From: JAXMHQ01 sp046346665 | Lineage (GTDB): Bacteria > Verrucomicrobiota > Verrucomicrobiia > Limisphaerales > JAXMHQ01 | Assembly (NCBI GenBank): GCA_046346665.1 | Contig: JAXMHQ010000013.1 | Coordinates: 1 to 64,000 of the forward strand | Length of the DNA stretch: 64,000 nucleotides | Direction: 5' to 3' | Shown: positions 1 through 8,234 of the stretch, one piece after another | How the letters are laid out: every line of letters starts with the position of its first letter | How positions within the stretch are numbered: position 1 is the first letter of the stretch | Notes under the pieces: generated by a model | The model's database searches: none | What the model saw: the letters and a program-made list of their open reading frames with translations, nothing else | Told to the model about the DNA's origin: nothing | Position numbers and translations under genes: made by a program

Positions 1-222
1 TTCGCGGTTGAGAACGGGAATCGCGCCTGGGAAAAGCCCGTGGAAGACGCCGTCCGAAGAGTGTCGACCCCGTTCACACTGTCCCGGTCCGGGTATCACA
101 CGCTCAAGTTCTGGATGGTGGATCCGGGCCTGGTGCTGGAGCGGTTGGTGATCGACCTGGGCGGGCTTCAGCCGAGCTACCTTGGGCCGCCGGAGAGTTT
201 CAGCCCCCATTCGCAGCCCTGA
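1..222 (+). CDS. GH115 glycosidase (alpha-glucuronidase type), C-terminal end only
   Basis: The window opens inside a reading frame that runs in frame 1 to a TGA at 220-222, leaving 73 residues of the protein's end. The tail contains LKFWMVDPGLVLERLVIDLG followed by GLQPSYLGPPES. This is the hallmark ending of the GH115 C-terminal beta-sandwich domain, where family members read 'KxWMVDPGVVLxKIVxDTGGLxPSYLGPPES'. GH115 enzymes remove (4-O-methyl)-glucuronic acid from xylan and are secreted. The catalytic domain lies outside the window. The GH30 glucuronoxylanase nearby on the other strand needs the same substrate decoration, so the two fit one glucuronoxylan-degrading locus. Family call is confident; activity is inferred from the family. 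Confidence 0.85.
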   Translation, partial: FAVENGNRAWEKPVEDAVRRVSTPFTLSRSGYHTLKFWMVDPGLVLERLVIDLGGLQPSYLGPPESFSPHSQP

Positions 223-341
223 TCTTGCGTTGTCCCTGCACGGGTTCTGTTGCGCACGAAAAATGCTCTAAAGCCGCGCCGGGTCGCCGCCGATAGCGGT
301 GTGGGCAGGAGGGGAATCCGGGACCGAACGCATTGAAACAC

Positions 342-2387
342 ATGGACTCTGTCAAAACGGACGCATCTGCCGCCAATGTCTGCCAAGTGGAACCCGCCAC
401 GCTGCTGGAGGCGCTCCTGGCAAACAGCCTCGACCTGATTTATTTCAAGGACAAACAATCCCGCCTGATCCGCTACAGCCTTTCGTTCTCCATGCATTTC
501 GGCCTGTCGAAACCGGATGCGCTGGTGGGGAAAACCGATTTTGACTGCTACCCGGCGGACATCGCCCAGCCGCTGTTCGACGAGGAACAGAAAATCATTC
601 GCACGGGCCAACCCCTGATCGGCAAGCTGGAACAGGGCGTCCGCTGCGACGGGCGCAAGACCTGGTTCCTGACAACGAAAATGCCGTGGCGCGACGCCCA
701 GGGCGAAATCATCGGCACCTACGGCGTGTCGAAGGATGTGACCGCGATGAAGAAGGTCGAGGCCGACCTGGCGGAGACCAGCAGCCTTCTGGAGGCGCTG
801 CTGGAGAACAGCCCGGATTACATTTATTTCAAGGATCGCGAGTCCAGGTTTGTCCGCTACAGCAACTCGCTGGCGAAGCTGTTCGATGCCGATTCGAAGC
901 AGCTCAAGGGCAAGAGTGATTTTGATTTTTTCACGGAGGAACACGCCCGGCCCGCGTTCGAGGACGAGCAGGCCATCATCCGGACCGGCCAGCCGATGAT
1001 CGGGAAGCCGGAGCGGGAAACGTATTCGGATGGGCGCATCACCTGGGCGCTCACGACCAAGATGCCCTGGCGCAACGCGCGCGGCGAAATCATCGGCACA
1101 TTCGGCATTTCGAAGGATGTGACCGCGTTGAAGCGGATCGAAGCCGAATTGGCCGAGGCCAGCTCGCTGCTCGACACGCTGCTGGAGAACAGCCCGGATT
1201 GCATTTACTTCAAGGACCGCGATTCCAAATTCGTCCGTTACAGCAAGTCGATGGCTCAGTTGTTCAAGGTGGATTACCCCGATTTGAAGGGGAAAAGCGA
1301 TTTCGATTTCTTCACCGAGGAGCATGCGCGGCCCGCCTACGAGGACGAACAGGAAATCATGCGTTCGGGCAAGCCGATGATCGGCAAGCCGGAGCGGGAA
1401 ACCCACCCGGACGGCCGCACCACCTGGGCGCTTACCACCAAGATGCCGTGGCGCGACACGCAGGGAAACATCATCGGCACCTTCGGCATTTCCAAGGACG
1501 TCACGGTCATCAAGGAAGCGGAGGCGAAGGTCGAGCAGCTCCACAAGGAACTGCTTTCCGCCTCGCGCCAGGCCGGCATGGCCGAGGTCGCCACCAGCGT
1601 GCTGCACAACGTCGGCAACGTGCTCAATAGCGTCAACGTCGGCGCCAACCTCGTCGCCGACCGCCTCCGCAATTCGCGCATCCACCAGTTCACCCGCGTG
1701 GCCGGCCTCTTGCGCGAACACCAGGCCGACCTGGTCAATTACCTGTCCTCCGATCCCAAGGGACGCCAGATCCCGGAATTCCTGTTCGAACTCTCGAAGG
1801 CGCTGCTCAAGGAAAACGAGGGCATGGTCGAGGAACTCGGCCGTCTCAACGGCAACATCGATCACATCAAGGAAATCGTGGCCATGCAGCAGAATTACGC
1901 CATGGTCTCCGGCGTCACGGAAAAAGTCCGCATCGTGGACCTCGTCGAAGACGCGCTGCGCATGAACGCCGGCGCCCTCTCACGCCACGACGTCCAGCTC
2001 GTCCGCGAATACCAGGATTCACTGCCCGAAATCGTCGTCGACAAACACAAGGTCCTCCAGATCCTCGTCAATCTCATCCGCAACGCCAAATACGCCTGCG
2101 ACGATTCCGGCCGCGAGGAAAAACGCCTCACCATGCGCATCGGCCGCGCCGGAGAACGCGTCGCCATCGAAGTGCTGGACAACGGCGTGGGCATCCCCGC
2201 CGAAAACCTGAATCGCATCTTCAACCACGGATTCACCACCCGCAAGGAAGGCCACGGCTTCGGCCTCCACAGCGGCGCCAACGCCGCGAAGGAAATCGGC
2301 GGATCCCTCTCCGCCCACAGCGACGGCCCCGGCTCCGGCGCCCGATTCACCCTCACCCTGCCCCTCCAGCCGCCCGTGGATCATTAG
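342..2387 (+). CDS. Histidine kinase with three tandem PAS domains
   Basis: Cytoplasmic sensor kinase of about 680 residues with no membrane segment. Three consecutive PAS_4-type units (roughly residues 18-145, 145-272, 272-395) each carry 'SLLxxLLENSPDxIYFKDR' and end in 'GxxSKDVTxxK'. Units two and three are nearly identical, indicating recent duplication. Next comes a phosphoacceptor helix with GMAEVATSVLHNVGNVLNS, the H-box variant of HHK-like kinases. The HATPase domain follows, with N-box NLIRNAKYA, G1 DNGVGIP and G2 GHGFGLH. No receiver domain or partner regulator is adjacent, so the output is unknown. ATG 342 is preferred; an in-frame TTG at 333 is possible. A GGAGGGG stretch at 309-314 is too far upstream to decide. 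Confidence 0.85.
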   Translation: MDSVKTDASAANVCQVEPATLLEALLANSLDLIYFKDKQSRLIRYSLSFSMHFGLSKPDALVGKTDFDCYPADIAQPLFDEEQKIIRTGQPLIGKLEQGVRCDGRKTWFLTTKMPWRDAQGEIIGTYGVSKDVTAMKKVEADLAETSSLLEALLENSPDYIYFKDRESRFVRYSNSLAKLFDADSKQLKGKSDFDFFTEEHARPAFEDEQAIIRTGQPMIGKPERETYSDGRITWALTTKMPWRNARGEIIGTFGISKDVTALKRIEAELAEASSLLDTLLENSPDCIYFKDRDSKFVRYSKSMAQLFKVDYPDLKGKSDFDFFTEEHARPAYEDEQEIMRSGKPMIGKPERETHPDGRTTWALTTKMPWRDTQGNIIGTFGISKDVTVIKEAEAKVEQLHKELLSASRQAGMAEVATSVLHNVGNVLNSVNVGANLVADRLRNSRIHQFTRVAGLLREHQADLVNYLSSDPKGRQIPEFLFELSKALLKENEGMVEELGRLNGNIDHIKEIVAMQQNYAMVSGVTEKVRIVDLVEDALRMNAGALSRHDVQLVREYQDSLPEIVVDKHKVLQILVNLIRNAKYACDDSGREEKRLTMRIGRAGERVAIEVLDNGVGIPAENLNRIFNHGFTTRKEGHGFGLHSGANAAKEIGGSLSAHSDGPGSGARFTLTLPLQPPVDH

Positions 2388-2391
2388 GAAC

Positions 2392-2463
2392 GGATTGTTG
2401 GATTGTTGGATTTGTGGATAGCTGGCGGTATCCGCGCGAGCGAATCCATGAATCCAGAAATCC
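2392..2463. repeat. GGATT-type hairpin repeat between convergent genes
   Basis: The left arm (2392-2420) is a run of GGATTGTT-like units. The right arm (2441-2463) holds complementary AATCC-type units (GAATCCATGAATCC). The element begins five bases after the kinase stop and lies between convergent genes, so it could act as a bidirectional transcript end. Related elements are at 12397-12434, 29928-29997 and 35205-35293. Confidence 0.65.
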
Positions 2464-2477
2464 TTTGCCCCTCCCCG

Positions 2478-3161
2478 CTAAGGTCCCGCCTGGATGCTGT
2501 AAAACCGTGCTGCGTCCGACGAGTTCGTGTCCACCAGGATCACCGGCATCGCCGGCGGATTGGTCGTGAACAGCACCTGCCAGGACACCAGGTCCGTCGA
2601 ACTTAACAGGGTGTAGTCGGGCCCCGTCAATCCATCGAAGCCGATCAGCACCCCGCCGGGCCCGGCGGAAATCGACTGGAACGACGGCGCCACCATGGGG
2701 TTCACGAAAATCGAGAACAGGTTGGTTGCGCTCATCGGCGGAGCGCCGTCGTCCGTCACCACCACGGCAACCCGGTTCGAGCTCGAGGACGGCGACACCA
2801 GGGGGCGCCAGGTGAAAACGCCGCTGTCGGAATCCACGACCGCATTGAACGGCCCGGCTGCAAGGCTGAAGGTGAGAGTCTGCAGCGGCGATTCGGCATC
2901 GGTCGCCGTGTTGGTGAGGGTCAACACGAAACCTGGATTGATCATCTGGTCGGCGACCGGCTGCAGGACCGGTGCTGAATTCGAGTTCACCGACATAAAA
3001 GGAGTTGGTATCGCCCAGCGGGAACGCCGTCGTCGGTCACGGCCACAGTCACGAGGTTGGTGCTGCCGGCCTGGTCCAGCACGGGAGTCCAGCACGCCGG
3101 TCGCCGGATCCAGCACCGCCCGGCCCCGCCACCAGTGTAAAGTGAGGTTGCGGCGGAACAT
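2478..3161 (-). pseudogene. Frameshifted C-terminal part of the GH30 protein (cadherin/Ig-like domains)
   Basis: From about 2997 down to the stop at 2478 this frame encodes a good Ig/cadherin-like module (NSAPVLQPVADQ ... TNTATDAESPLQTLTFSL), then a C-terminal FYSIQAGP-type tail. That tail resembles those of other secreted proteins in this window. The first 50 or so residues of the open frame (2998-3161) are low-complexity Arg/Gly translation with no protein-like character. The preceding GH30 frame ends in TNTAPVLDPVADAT, the start of another copy of the same module. The two frames therefore look like one gene, 2478-5146, broken by several single-base indels between about 2995 and 3340. Sequence error and true decay cannot be separated here. 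Confidence 0.7.
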
Positions 3162-5146
3162 CAGGGTCGGTCACCGTGTTGGTCACGCTCCAGGCGACGG
3201 TGGCGTCGAGTCGCATCCGCCACGGGATCGAGGACGGGCGCGGTGTTGGTCCAGTATTGGCCGACGAACGTCACGATGCCGGGCGCAGGGTGTGTAATTG
3301 AACGCGCCGTTGGTGACGGGCTGACGGGGGCCTGGGCGGATAGCGAAAGGCTGCTCGACGTCACCCACGGTGACCCGGTCTTCGCGGTGAACCCGGAAAG
3401 GCGGATCGTCTGGCTGACGGGGTTGGTGGGGTTCGGGTTGATGGCCACGATGACGAAGCGGCTGGTGTTGGTGTCGCGAAACGCGCTGACATAGGCGGTG
3501 CCCGAATTGGTCACCACGCCGAGCCGGAAATAATCGGGGCGCACAAACCGGCTGAACTGGCCGAAGGCATAAAGGCGTTTGGCCGGGTTGCCAGCGCTGT
3601 CGAACAAACCCTGGTTGGCGGTGCTGTTGCCGGAGATCAGCCACCAGTACTGATAGGCATTCGCGCCGGCAACGGTCAGGAAAGCGTGGATCCGGGAAGC
3701 CCAGTAAACGCCGTTGTAAATGCTGCTGGCGCTGCCCTGGAGGGCGGACACCTCCGTTTCCCAGGTGGGCTTGCCATAATTGGCGATGGCGGCCGGCGCG
3801 GACGTCGCGGTGTTTGCCGAGTTGATCCCGTCGTAATTGTGATTGGCGATGATGGAGACCTGGGCGGCGACGGCGGAATCGTTCAGGGCGGGCGTGTAAA
3901 GGCCGGGGTTGCTCGACCAATGCTGGCTTTCCGGCAGCAGGATGCGGGTGGCGCCGGACCCGTTCGCCGCCAGCGCGGAGGACAAGTACGGAACGAAATC
4001 GTGGATCTGCTGGCCGGTCCAGACGCACGATTCATAGCCGGTCGTGTTGACGTCGGGTTCGTTCTGCACGGAGAGCGCGTAGATGTTCACGCCGTAGCTG
4101 TTTTTCATGGACAGAACGTATGCGGCGAGCTGGTTCGCGTAGGCCTGGTTGGTGGCCGCGCCGCCGTAGAAATTGCCGCCGTTCACGCTGCCGGAATCCT
4201 TGAACGCGGCCGCCGGGCTCCAGGGCGTGCTCCACACCCGCGCCCCGCGCGCCTGCGCCATCTGCATGATGCCGATCTCCACCGTCGTCCCGCCGGGCGC
4301 GATGCGCGACCGGAGCAGCGACAGTCCCGCGCCGGTGTTGGTCGAGAACAACAGGTCGGCCTGGCTGGTGGTCCAGGTGCTGCGCCAGGCGGACGAGGCG
4401 CCAAATCCGTCGATCTTCTGCCGCAGGTCCGACCAGGTGACGGTGCTCGTGGCGGACAAGGTGGACGGAGCGGGCGGGGCGGATTCGGACACCGCGCCGT
4501 AGACGGCCATGGCGAATTCGCAGGAGCTGCTGCCGCTGTTCATCCAGTATTTGTTCGTGTAGGCCGCGCCGCCGGAATACGGGTTCCCGCTCGTGACACA
4601 CTGCCAGTTCAACGCCTTGCTCGCCACCGTGCTCACCAGCTCGAACACATACATGTGCCCCGCGCGCAGCAACACCTGGTCGGTCCCGTCAAAATCAAAC
4701 TGCAGAATCCCGTTCGGCTGCGGCGTGTAGGACGCCAGGAGGCCCGCCCCGGACCCGAGCATGTTTCCGCCCAGCGTCTCGTTCGGAACCACGCCGCCGT
4801 ACGGCGACGGCTCGGGCGCCTTCTGGAAACCCAGATCGTAAAGCTTCAACAACAGGTTGGTCCCCGACCCCGTCCCGCTGCCGCCCCCCGCGTAAAGATC
4901 GATCCGCTGCAGGATGTAATTGGTGGTGGTGATGGTGAAGGTCTGGGAAAGGTTGGTGCACGCGACGCCGGTGGTGAAGGTCTGGGCCACGGAGGCCGAA
5001 GACGGGTTGGACATCGTGCTGAGAACGGGTGTGCCCGGCCAGGCGGTGGCGCCGGGGGCGACATTCTGGACCACGGTGACGCCCGCGCGGGCGCCGGCGG
5101 CGGCGAGGAGCACGGGAAACAGCCAAAGCGCGCGATTCATATACAT
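3161..5146 (-). CDS. GH30 endo-xylanase (glucuronoxylanase type), secreted, 3' end frameshifted
   Basis: The N-terminus is a signal peptide (ALWLFPVLLAAAGARA). It is followed by a module of about 200 residues that also begins the neighbouring protein at 5232-7553. The GH30 barrel starts near residue 230 with TWSDLRQKIDGFGASSAW and SLLRSRIAPGG, signatures of the bacterial glucuronoxylanase subfamily. Glu363 (SVQNEPD) is the likely acid/base and Glu465 (WETEV) the likely nucleophile. Such enzymes cut xylan at sites set by glucuronic-acid branches. After about residue 600 the frame is disturbed: PVTNGAFNYT is read only in another frame, and the last 20 residues are Arg-rich noise. The next in-frame ATG at 5140 is an equally good start. 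An intrinsic terminator ends 12 bases upstream of the start. Confidence 0.85.
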   Translation of the reverse strand: MYMNRALWLFPVLLAAAGARAGVTVVQNVAPGATAWPGTPVLSTMSNPSSASVAQTFTTGVACTNLSQTFTITTTNYILQRIDLYAGGGSGTGSGTNLLLKLYDLGFQKAPEPSPYGGVVPNETLGGNMLGSGAGLLASYTPQPNGILQFDFDGTDQVLLRAGHMYVFELVSTVASKALNWQCVTSGNPYSGGAAYTNKYWMNSGSSSCEFAMAVYGAVSESAPPAPSTLSATSTVTWSDLRQKIDGFGASSAWRSTWTTSQADLLFSTNTGAGLSLLRSRIAPGGTTVEIGIMQMAQARGARVWSTPWSPAAAFKDSGSVNGGNFYGGAATNQAYANQLAAYVLSMKNSYGVNIYALSVQNEPDVNTTGYESCVWTGQQIHDFVPYLSSALAANGSGATRILLPESQHWSSNPGLYTPALNDSAVAAQVSIIANHNYDGINSANTATSAPAAIANYGKPTWETEVSALQGSASSIYNGVYWASRIHAFLTVAGANAYQYWWLISGNSTANQGLFDSAGNPAKRLYAFGQFSRFVRPDYFRLGVVTNSGTAYVSAFRDTNTSRFVIVAINPNPTNPVSQTIRLSGFTAKTGSPWVTSSSLSLSAQAPVSPSPTARSITHPAPGIVTFVGQYWTNTAPVLDPVADATRRHRRLERDQHGDRP

Positions 5147-5157
5147 TGTTTCGGATC

Positions 5158-5195
5158 AAAAAAACGGCACCGGGAAAAGCTGACCCGGTGCCGTT
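5158..5195 (-). terminator. Strong intrinsic terminator (or attenuator) ahead of GH30
   Basis: Read on the minus strand there is a perfect 12-bp stem (AACGGCACCGGG at 5163-5174, CCCGGTGCCGTT at 5184-5195) with a 9-base loop. A run of seven T (complement of A at 5158-5164) follows at once. It lies between the upstream secreted-protein gene (stop at 5232) and the GH30 start at 5146. It could end the first transcript or attenuate GH30 expression. Confidence 0.85.
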
Positions 5196-5231
5196 GTGAA
5201 CCTTTTCGCTGGTCCGGCGCCTTCGCGCCCG

Positions 5232-7553
5232 TCAAGGCGCGGGATTGCGCAAGCCGAAGAACGCCTTCGGTCCCGGAGCAATTTCCTGCTGCGGCAGCAG
5301 CGACCACTTCTTGAACCCAAGCGTGGCCGTCGTGTTCGTCACCGTGTAACCGCTGAAGTAACTCGGCGTGACCCAGGCCGTCAAGTTCGTGCTCTCGCCC
5401 AGTCCAAACCCGACGTCCGGCAGCGTCCAGTTCAGCCAGTAAGCCGAATCCGGCGCAATCTGCCAGATGCTCGCCGGGACGGAAGCCACGATGTTCCACG
5501 TGCCCGTGTCGAGCGTGTACCATTCCGTGAAGTTTTCGTCGATCCCCGCGAGGTCCACGGAGATGCGGCTCAGGTCCACGTACTGGCCTTCGCCGGCGGT
5601 GGTATTGGGCTGCACGCCGAAGTAGGCGACAACCGGATCGGCGAATTTCGAGGCGTCCGCGTCCGGCATGGTGAAGTTGATGAACGTGCCCTGCGGCGTT
5701 GTCAGGGTCATGCTGGTGTTGTTGTTGAATCTCAACGTCCAGGTGCCAACCGCCTGCGCGCTGGTGATGGTCGCCAGCGTGGTGTTCACGACCGCGCTCG
5801 GCAGGTTGACCTTGTAGGCGAACCGCGCCAGGTAATTGCTGCCGTTCGCCGTGATGGTCAGCGACGCCAGGTTCGTGGTGTCGTAATCCGCAAAGGAATT
5901 CGAATACGGATCATACCGCAACGACACTGTCGGGATCAGGAACACATGGAACTCATAGCCCTGGACCGAGGCGTCCGGGAAGTTCGTGATGGTGATGAGA
6001 TAGGTCAGCGGAGCGCCCGCACCATACCAGCCAAGGCCGCTGGTCGGAATCGTGGCGATGTTTTCACGCATGTAGGACTGAGACGTGTCCCCGGCGAAAA
6101 TCCGCAGGGCCGGCTTCGCCTTCTCCATCGCCACTGTCGGCGGCGCCGGCGTGGTGTAGTTCGTCGGACCCACAAATTTCACGTTGTCGATCCACAGCGT
6201 CGAGGTGCCCGACAGCGACCCGCCGCCATACGGTCCGTAAATGTGGAACAACACATCGTAAATGTTGCCCAGGTTGCTGTCCGTCGCCGCGTCGTAAGTC
6301 GTCGACACGTGCACCCAGTTCGTGTTGCCCACCGAAACCTGCACCGACCCGAACGCGTAATCCTGCGACTGGCTGTCGGCCGTCCTGGTGCCGAATTGCA
6401 GATAGCCATAGCTGGTTGTGGAACCGATCGTGGTCGAGGCGGAGCTAGGATCGAACCGCACATCGCATTCAAACCGGTTGAACTGGAGCCCGTTCACGGG
6501 CGGAATGATGCCCGCAAACCCGTTGAACACCAGGAACTGGTCGCCGGCCGACCAGTCCAGCACCAGCTTCATCGAGCCGGAAGACGCGCTGCCCTGGGCG
6601 TCGCTGTTGGGATCCCAGGTGAGCGTCGACAGCGCCGCGCCGAACCAGCTGCGCCAGACGTTGCTGATCGCGCCGCCCGAGTAACTGTTGGTGCCGGTGC
6701 CGGCCGGATCGAATTTATCCACGAAATAGTTCGTCAGGCCACCGGCGGCCACCGGCGGGGCGACGGTCGGCGGAGCCGAAGTGGGCGTGCCGTAAAGGGC
6801 CAGGGCCGCCGTGCGCGGCGCACCCCCGGCCAGGCCCAGGCTCGTGATCGTCAAACGCGCCACCGACAGGTCCGAGTCATGGCTCCCCATCATCTGGCCG
6901 CCCGGATCCGCAGGGGTTGCGCTGGGCAGACGGAACCAGACCTCGCCGGTGCCGGTCGTCGCCGGACACCAGACTTCGAGCGCATAGGTGTGGCCCAAAC
7001 CCAGCACCACCTGGTCCTGGGAACCCGGGCCCGCCGTGAGACCGAAGTAAACCTGGCGCGCCGCGGGCAGGGAATTGCTGTACGCCAGACCCGCCCCGTT
7101 GCCCAGCAGGTCGCCCAGCCGGTTGTAGGTCGCCCCCGATCCGTTCAGCTTGGTGCCGTTGTTCGACGTGAGGTTCGTCGTGATGTCGTAGAGATGGACC
7201 GAGGCCTGCACGGTGCCGCCGCCGGCGATCATCGCGAAGCCGGTGAGCTGGAAATTGGTGTTGACCGCCAGGCCGCCCGCGCCGTTCGTGATCGTGAAGG
7301 TCTCGCTCAACAGCGTGTAAACCGCCCCCGACCCGGCGCTCGGCTGGCCCTGCGTCGTGGTGGCGGACGCCAGGTTGGCCGAACTGACGGATGTGTAAAA
7401 CGGAGCCGCTGAATTGACGGCGTTCCAGCTCGTGACGTTCGGATCGGAGATGTAGCCGCCGCCATCAAGGTCGGCCCGCGCGGTGCCGCAACTGGCGGCC
7501 AGAGCCATCGCGGCAACGCCGCTCATGGCCCGAAGTGTCTTTCGTTGGTTCAT
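5232..7553 (-). CDS. Large secreted protein with carbohydrate-binding-like modules, function unknown
   Basis: The product has about 773 residues. ATG 7553 is chosen because it gives a clean signal peptide (KTLRAMSGVAAMALAASC...ARA) and overlaps the AraC stop in ATGA; an open frame further upstream to 7805 only shadows that regulator. Residues 30-240 form a module with SETFTIT, LYDITTN, LLGNGAGL and DQVVLGLGHTYALEVW, matching the N-terminal module of the GH30 protein. A beta-rich region (VDKFDPAGTG ... WIDNVKFVG) resembles carbohydrate-binding folds. The end carries an ESTNLTAW ... FFGLRNPAP tail. I see no catalytic motif. Co-transcription with AraC and position ahead of GH30 suggest a xylan-binding or accessory role; this is inference. 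Confidence 0.75.
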   Translation of the reverse strand: MNQRKTLRAMSGVAAMALAASCGTARADLDGGGYISDPNVTSWNAVNSAAPFYTSVSSANLASATTTQGQPSAGSGAVYTLLSETFTITNGAGGLAVNTNFQLTGFAMIAGGGTVQASVHLYDITTNLTSNNGTKLNGSGATYNRLGDLLGNGAGLAYSNSLPAARQVYFGLTAGPGSQDQVVLGLGHTYALEVWCPATTGTGEVWFRLPSATPADPGGQMMGSHDSDLSVARLTITSLGLAGGAPRTAALALYGTPTSAPPTVAPPVAAGGLTNYFVDKFDPAGTGTNSYSGGAISNVWRSWFGAALSTLTWDPNSDAQGSASSGSMKLVLDWSAGDQFLVFNGFAGIIPPVNGLQFNRFECDVRFDPSSASTTIGSTTSYGYLQFGTRTADSQSQDYAFGSVQVSVGNTNWVHVSTTYDAATDSNLGNIYDVLFHIYGPYGGGSLSGTSTLWIDNVKFVGPTNYTTPAPPTVAMEKAKPALRIFAGDTSQSYMRENIATIPTSGLGWYGAGAPLTYLITITNFPDASVQGYEFHVFLIPTVSLRYDPYSNSFADYDTTNLASLTITANGSNYLARFAYKVNLPSAVVNTTLATITSAQAVGTWTLRFNNNTSMTLTTPQGTFINFTMPDADASKFADPVVAYFGVQPNTTAGEGQYVDLSRISVDLAGIDENFTEWYTLDTGTWNIVASVPASIWQIAPDSAYWLNWTLPDVGFGLGESTNLTAWVTPSYFSGYTVTNTTATLGFKKWSLLPQQEIAPGPKAFFGLRNPAP

Positions 7554-7996
7554 GTGTGGAGGGGTTCTGTTTTGGAGTTGGATTCGGGAGAGCAGGAGGA
7601 AATCGATGGGGCCGCGCACGCCTGACGCTGGCGGCGGAAATCCGACGGCGCCACGCGATGCACGGACTTGAAAGTCCGGGAGAAATAAAACGGATCGTCG
7701 TAACCCAGGGCCGAGGCCACTTCCTTCACGTTCAACCCGGTCCGCTCCAGGAGCCGGCTCGCATGCTCCATCCGCAGACGAATAAAATAATCGATCGGCG
7801 TGCAACCCGTCCGCCGCTTGAACAACGCGAAGAAATGCGAAGGAGACACGTTCGCCACCGCCGCAAGCTTCGCCACCGGCAGCGGCTCGTTCAAATGCCG
7901 CCGCATGTAATCGATGCTCTGCTCAATCCGCCCCACCCCATCCTGCCACGGACGATCCACCTCACCCGCCGACGCCTGAATTTGATTCAAATCCAT
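7550..7996 (-). CDS. Short AraC-family transcription regulator
   Basis: The 148-residue protein is little more than an AraC/XylS DNA-binding domain: two helix-turn-helix motifs (LPVAKLAAVANVSPSHFFALF and VKEVASALGYDDPFYFSRTF) between residues 25 and 130. The usual sensory domain of 150-200 residues is absent, so it may bind no sugar itself or depend on a partner. Its TGA overlaps the ATG of the next gene (ATGA), implying translational coupling with the large secreted protein. A near-consensus sigma-70 promoter lies upstream at 8023-8050. It probably controls the local xylan genes, including its own operon. Confidence 0.9.
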   Translation of the reverse strand: MDLNQIQASAGEVDRPWQDGVGRIEQSIDYMRRHLNEPLPVAKLAAVANVSPSHFFALFKRRTGCTPIDYFIRLRMEHASRLLERTGLNVKEVASALGYDDPFYFSRTFKSVHRVAPSDFRRQRQACAAPSISSCSPESNSKTEPLHT

Positions 7997-8022
7997 CTCA
8001 ACGCGTTTTGTTCGTGTCGCGA

Positions 8023-8050
8023 ATTATATCCATGCTGAGGCGGGAGTCAA
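8023..8050 (-). promoter_or_regulatory. Sigma-70-type promoter for the AraC operon
   Basis: On the minus strand a -35 TTGACT (8045-8050) and a perfect -10 TATAAT (8023-8028) are separated by 16 bases. Transcription would start near 8016, giving a leader of about 20 bases before the AraC ATG at 7996. This is the best promoter match seen in the window. Confidence 0.75.
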
Positions 8051-8234
8051 TGGGGGAAAAGTACGGATAATGGAATAAAGCCCAGTTTTAGCTACCGAAA
8101 AAGTACGTAATCCAAATAGATGGTCGGCGGCGGGGCAGGTGACAATTCAATCGGACTTGGACTTTGTTTCAGGATTAAACAATTGCCAACCAAGACGGTC
8201 CGCAGGACCTGAACCGCCGGGATTCCGCACTCGC

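Noticed and set aside
177..1865. Minus-strand open frame of 562 codons opposite the PAS kinase
   Set aside because: Its repeated composition mirrors the PAS repeats on the other strand; it has no protein-like motifs. High GC creates long antisense frames.
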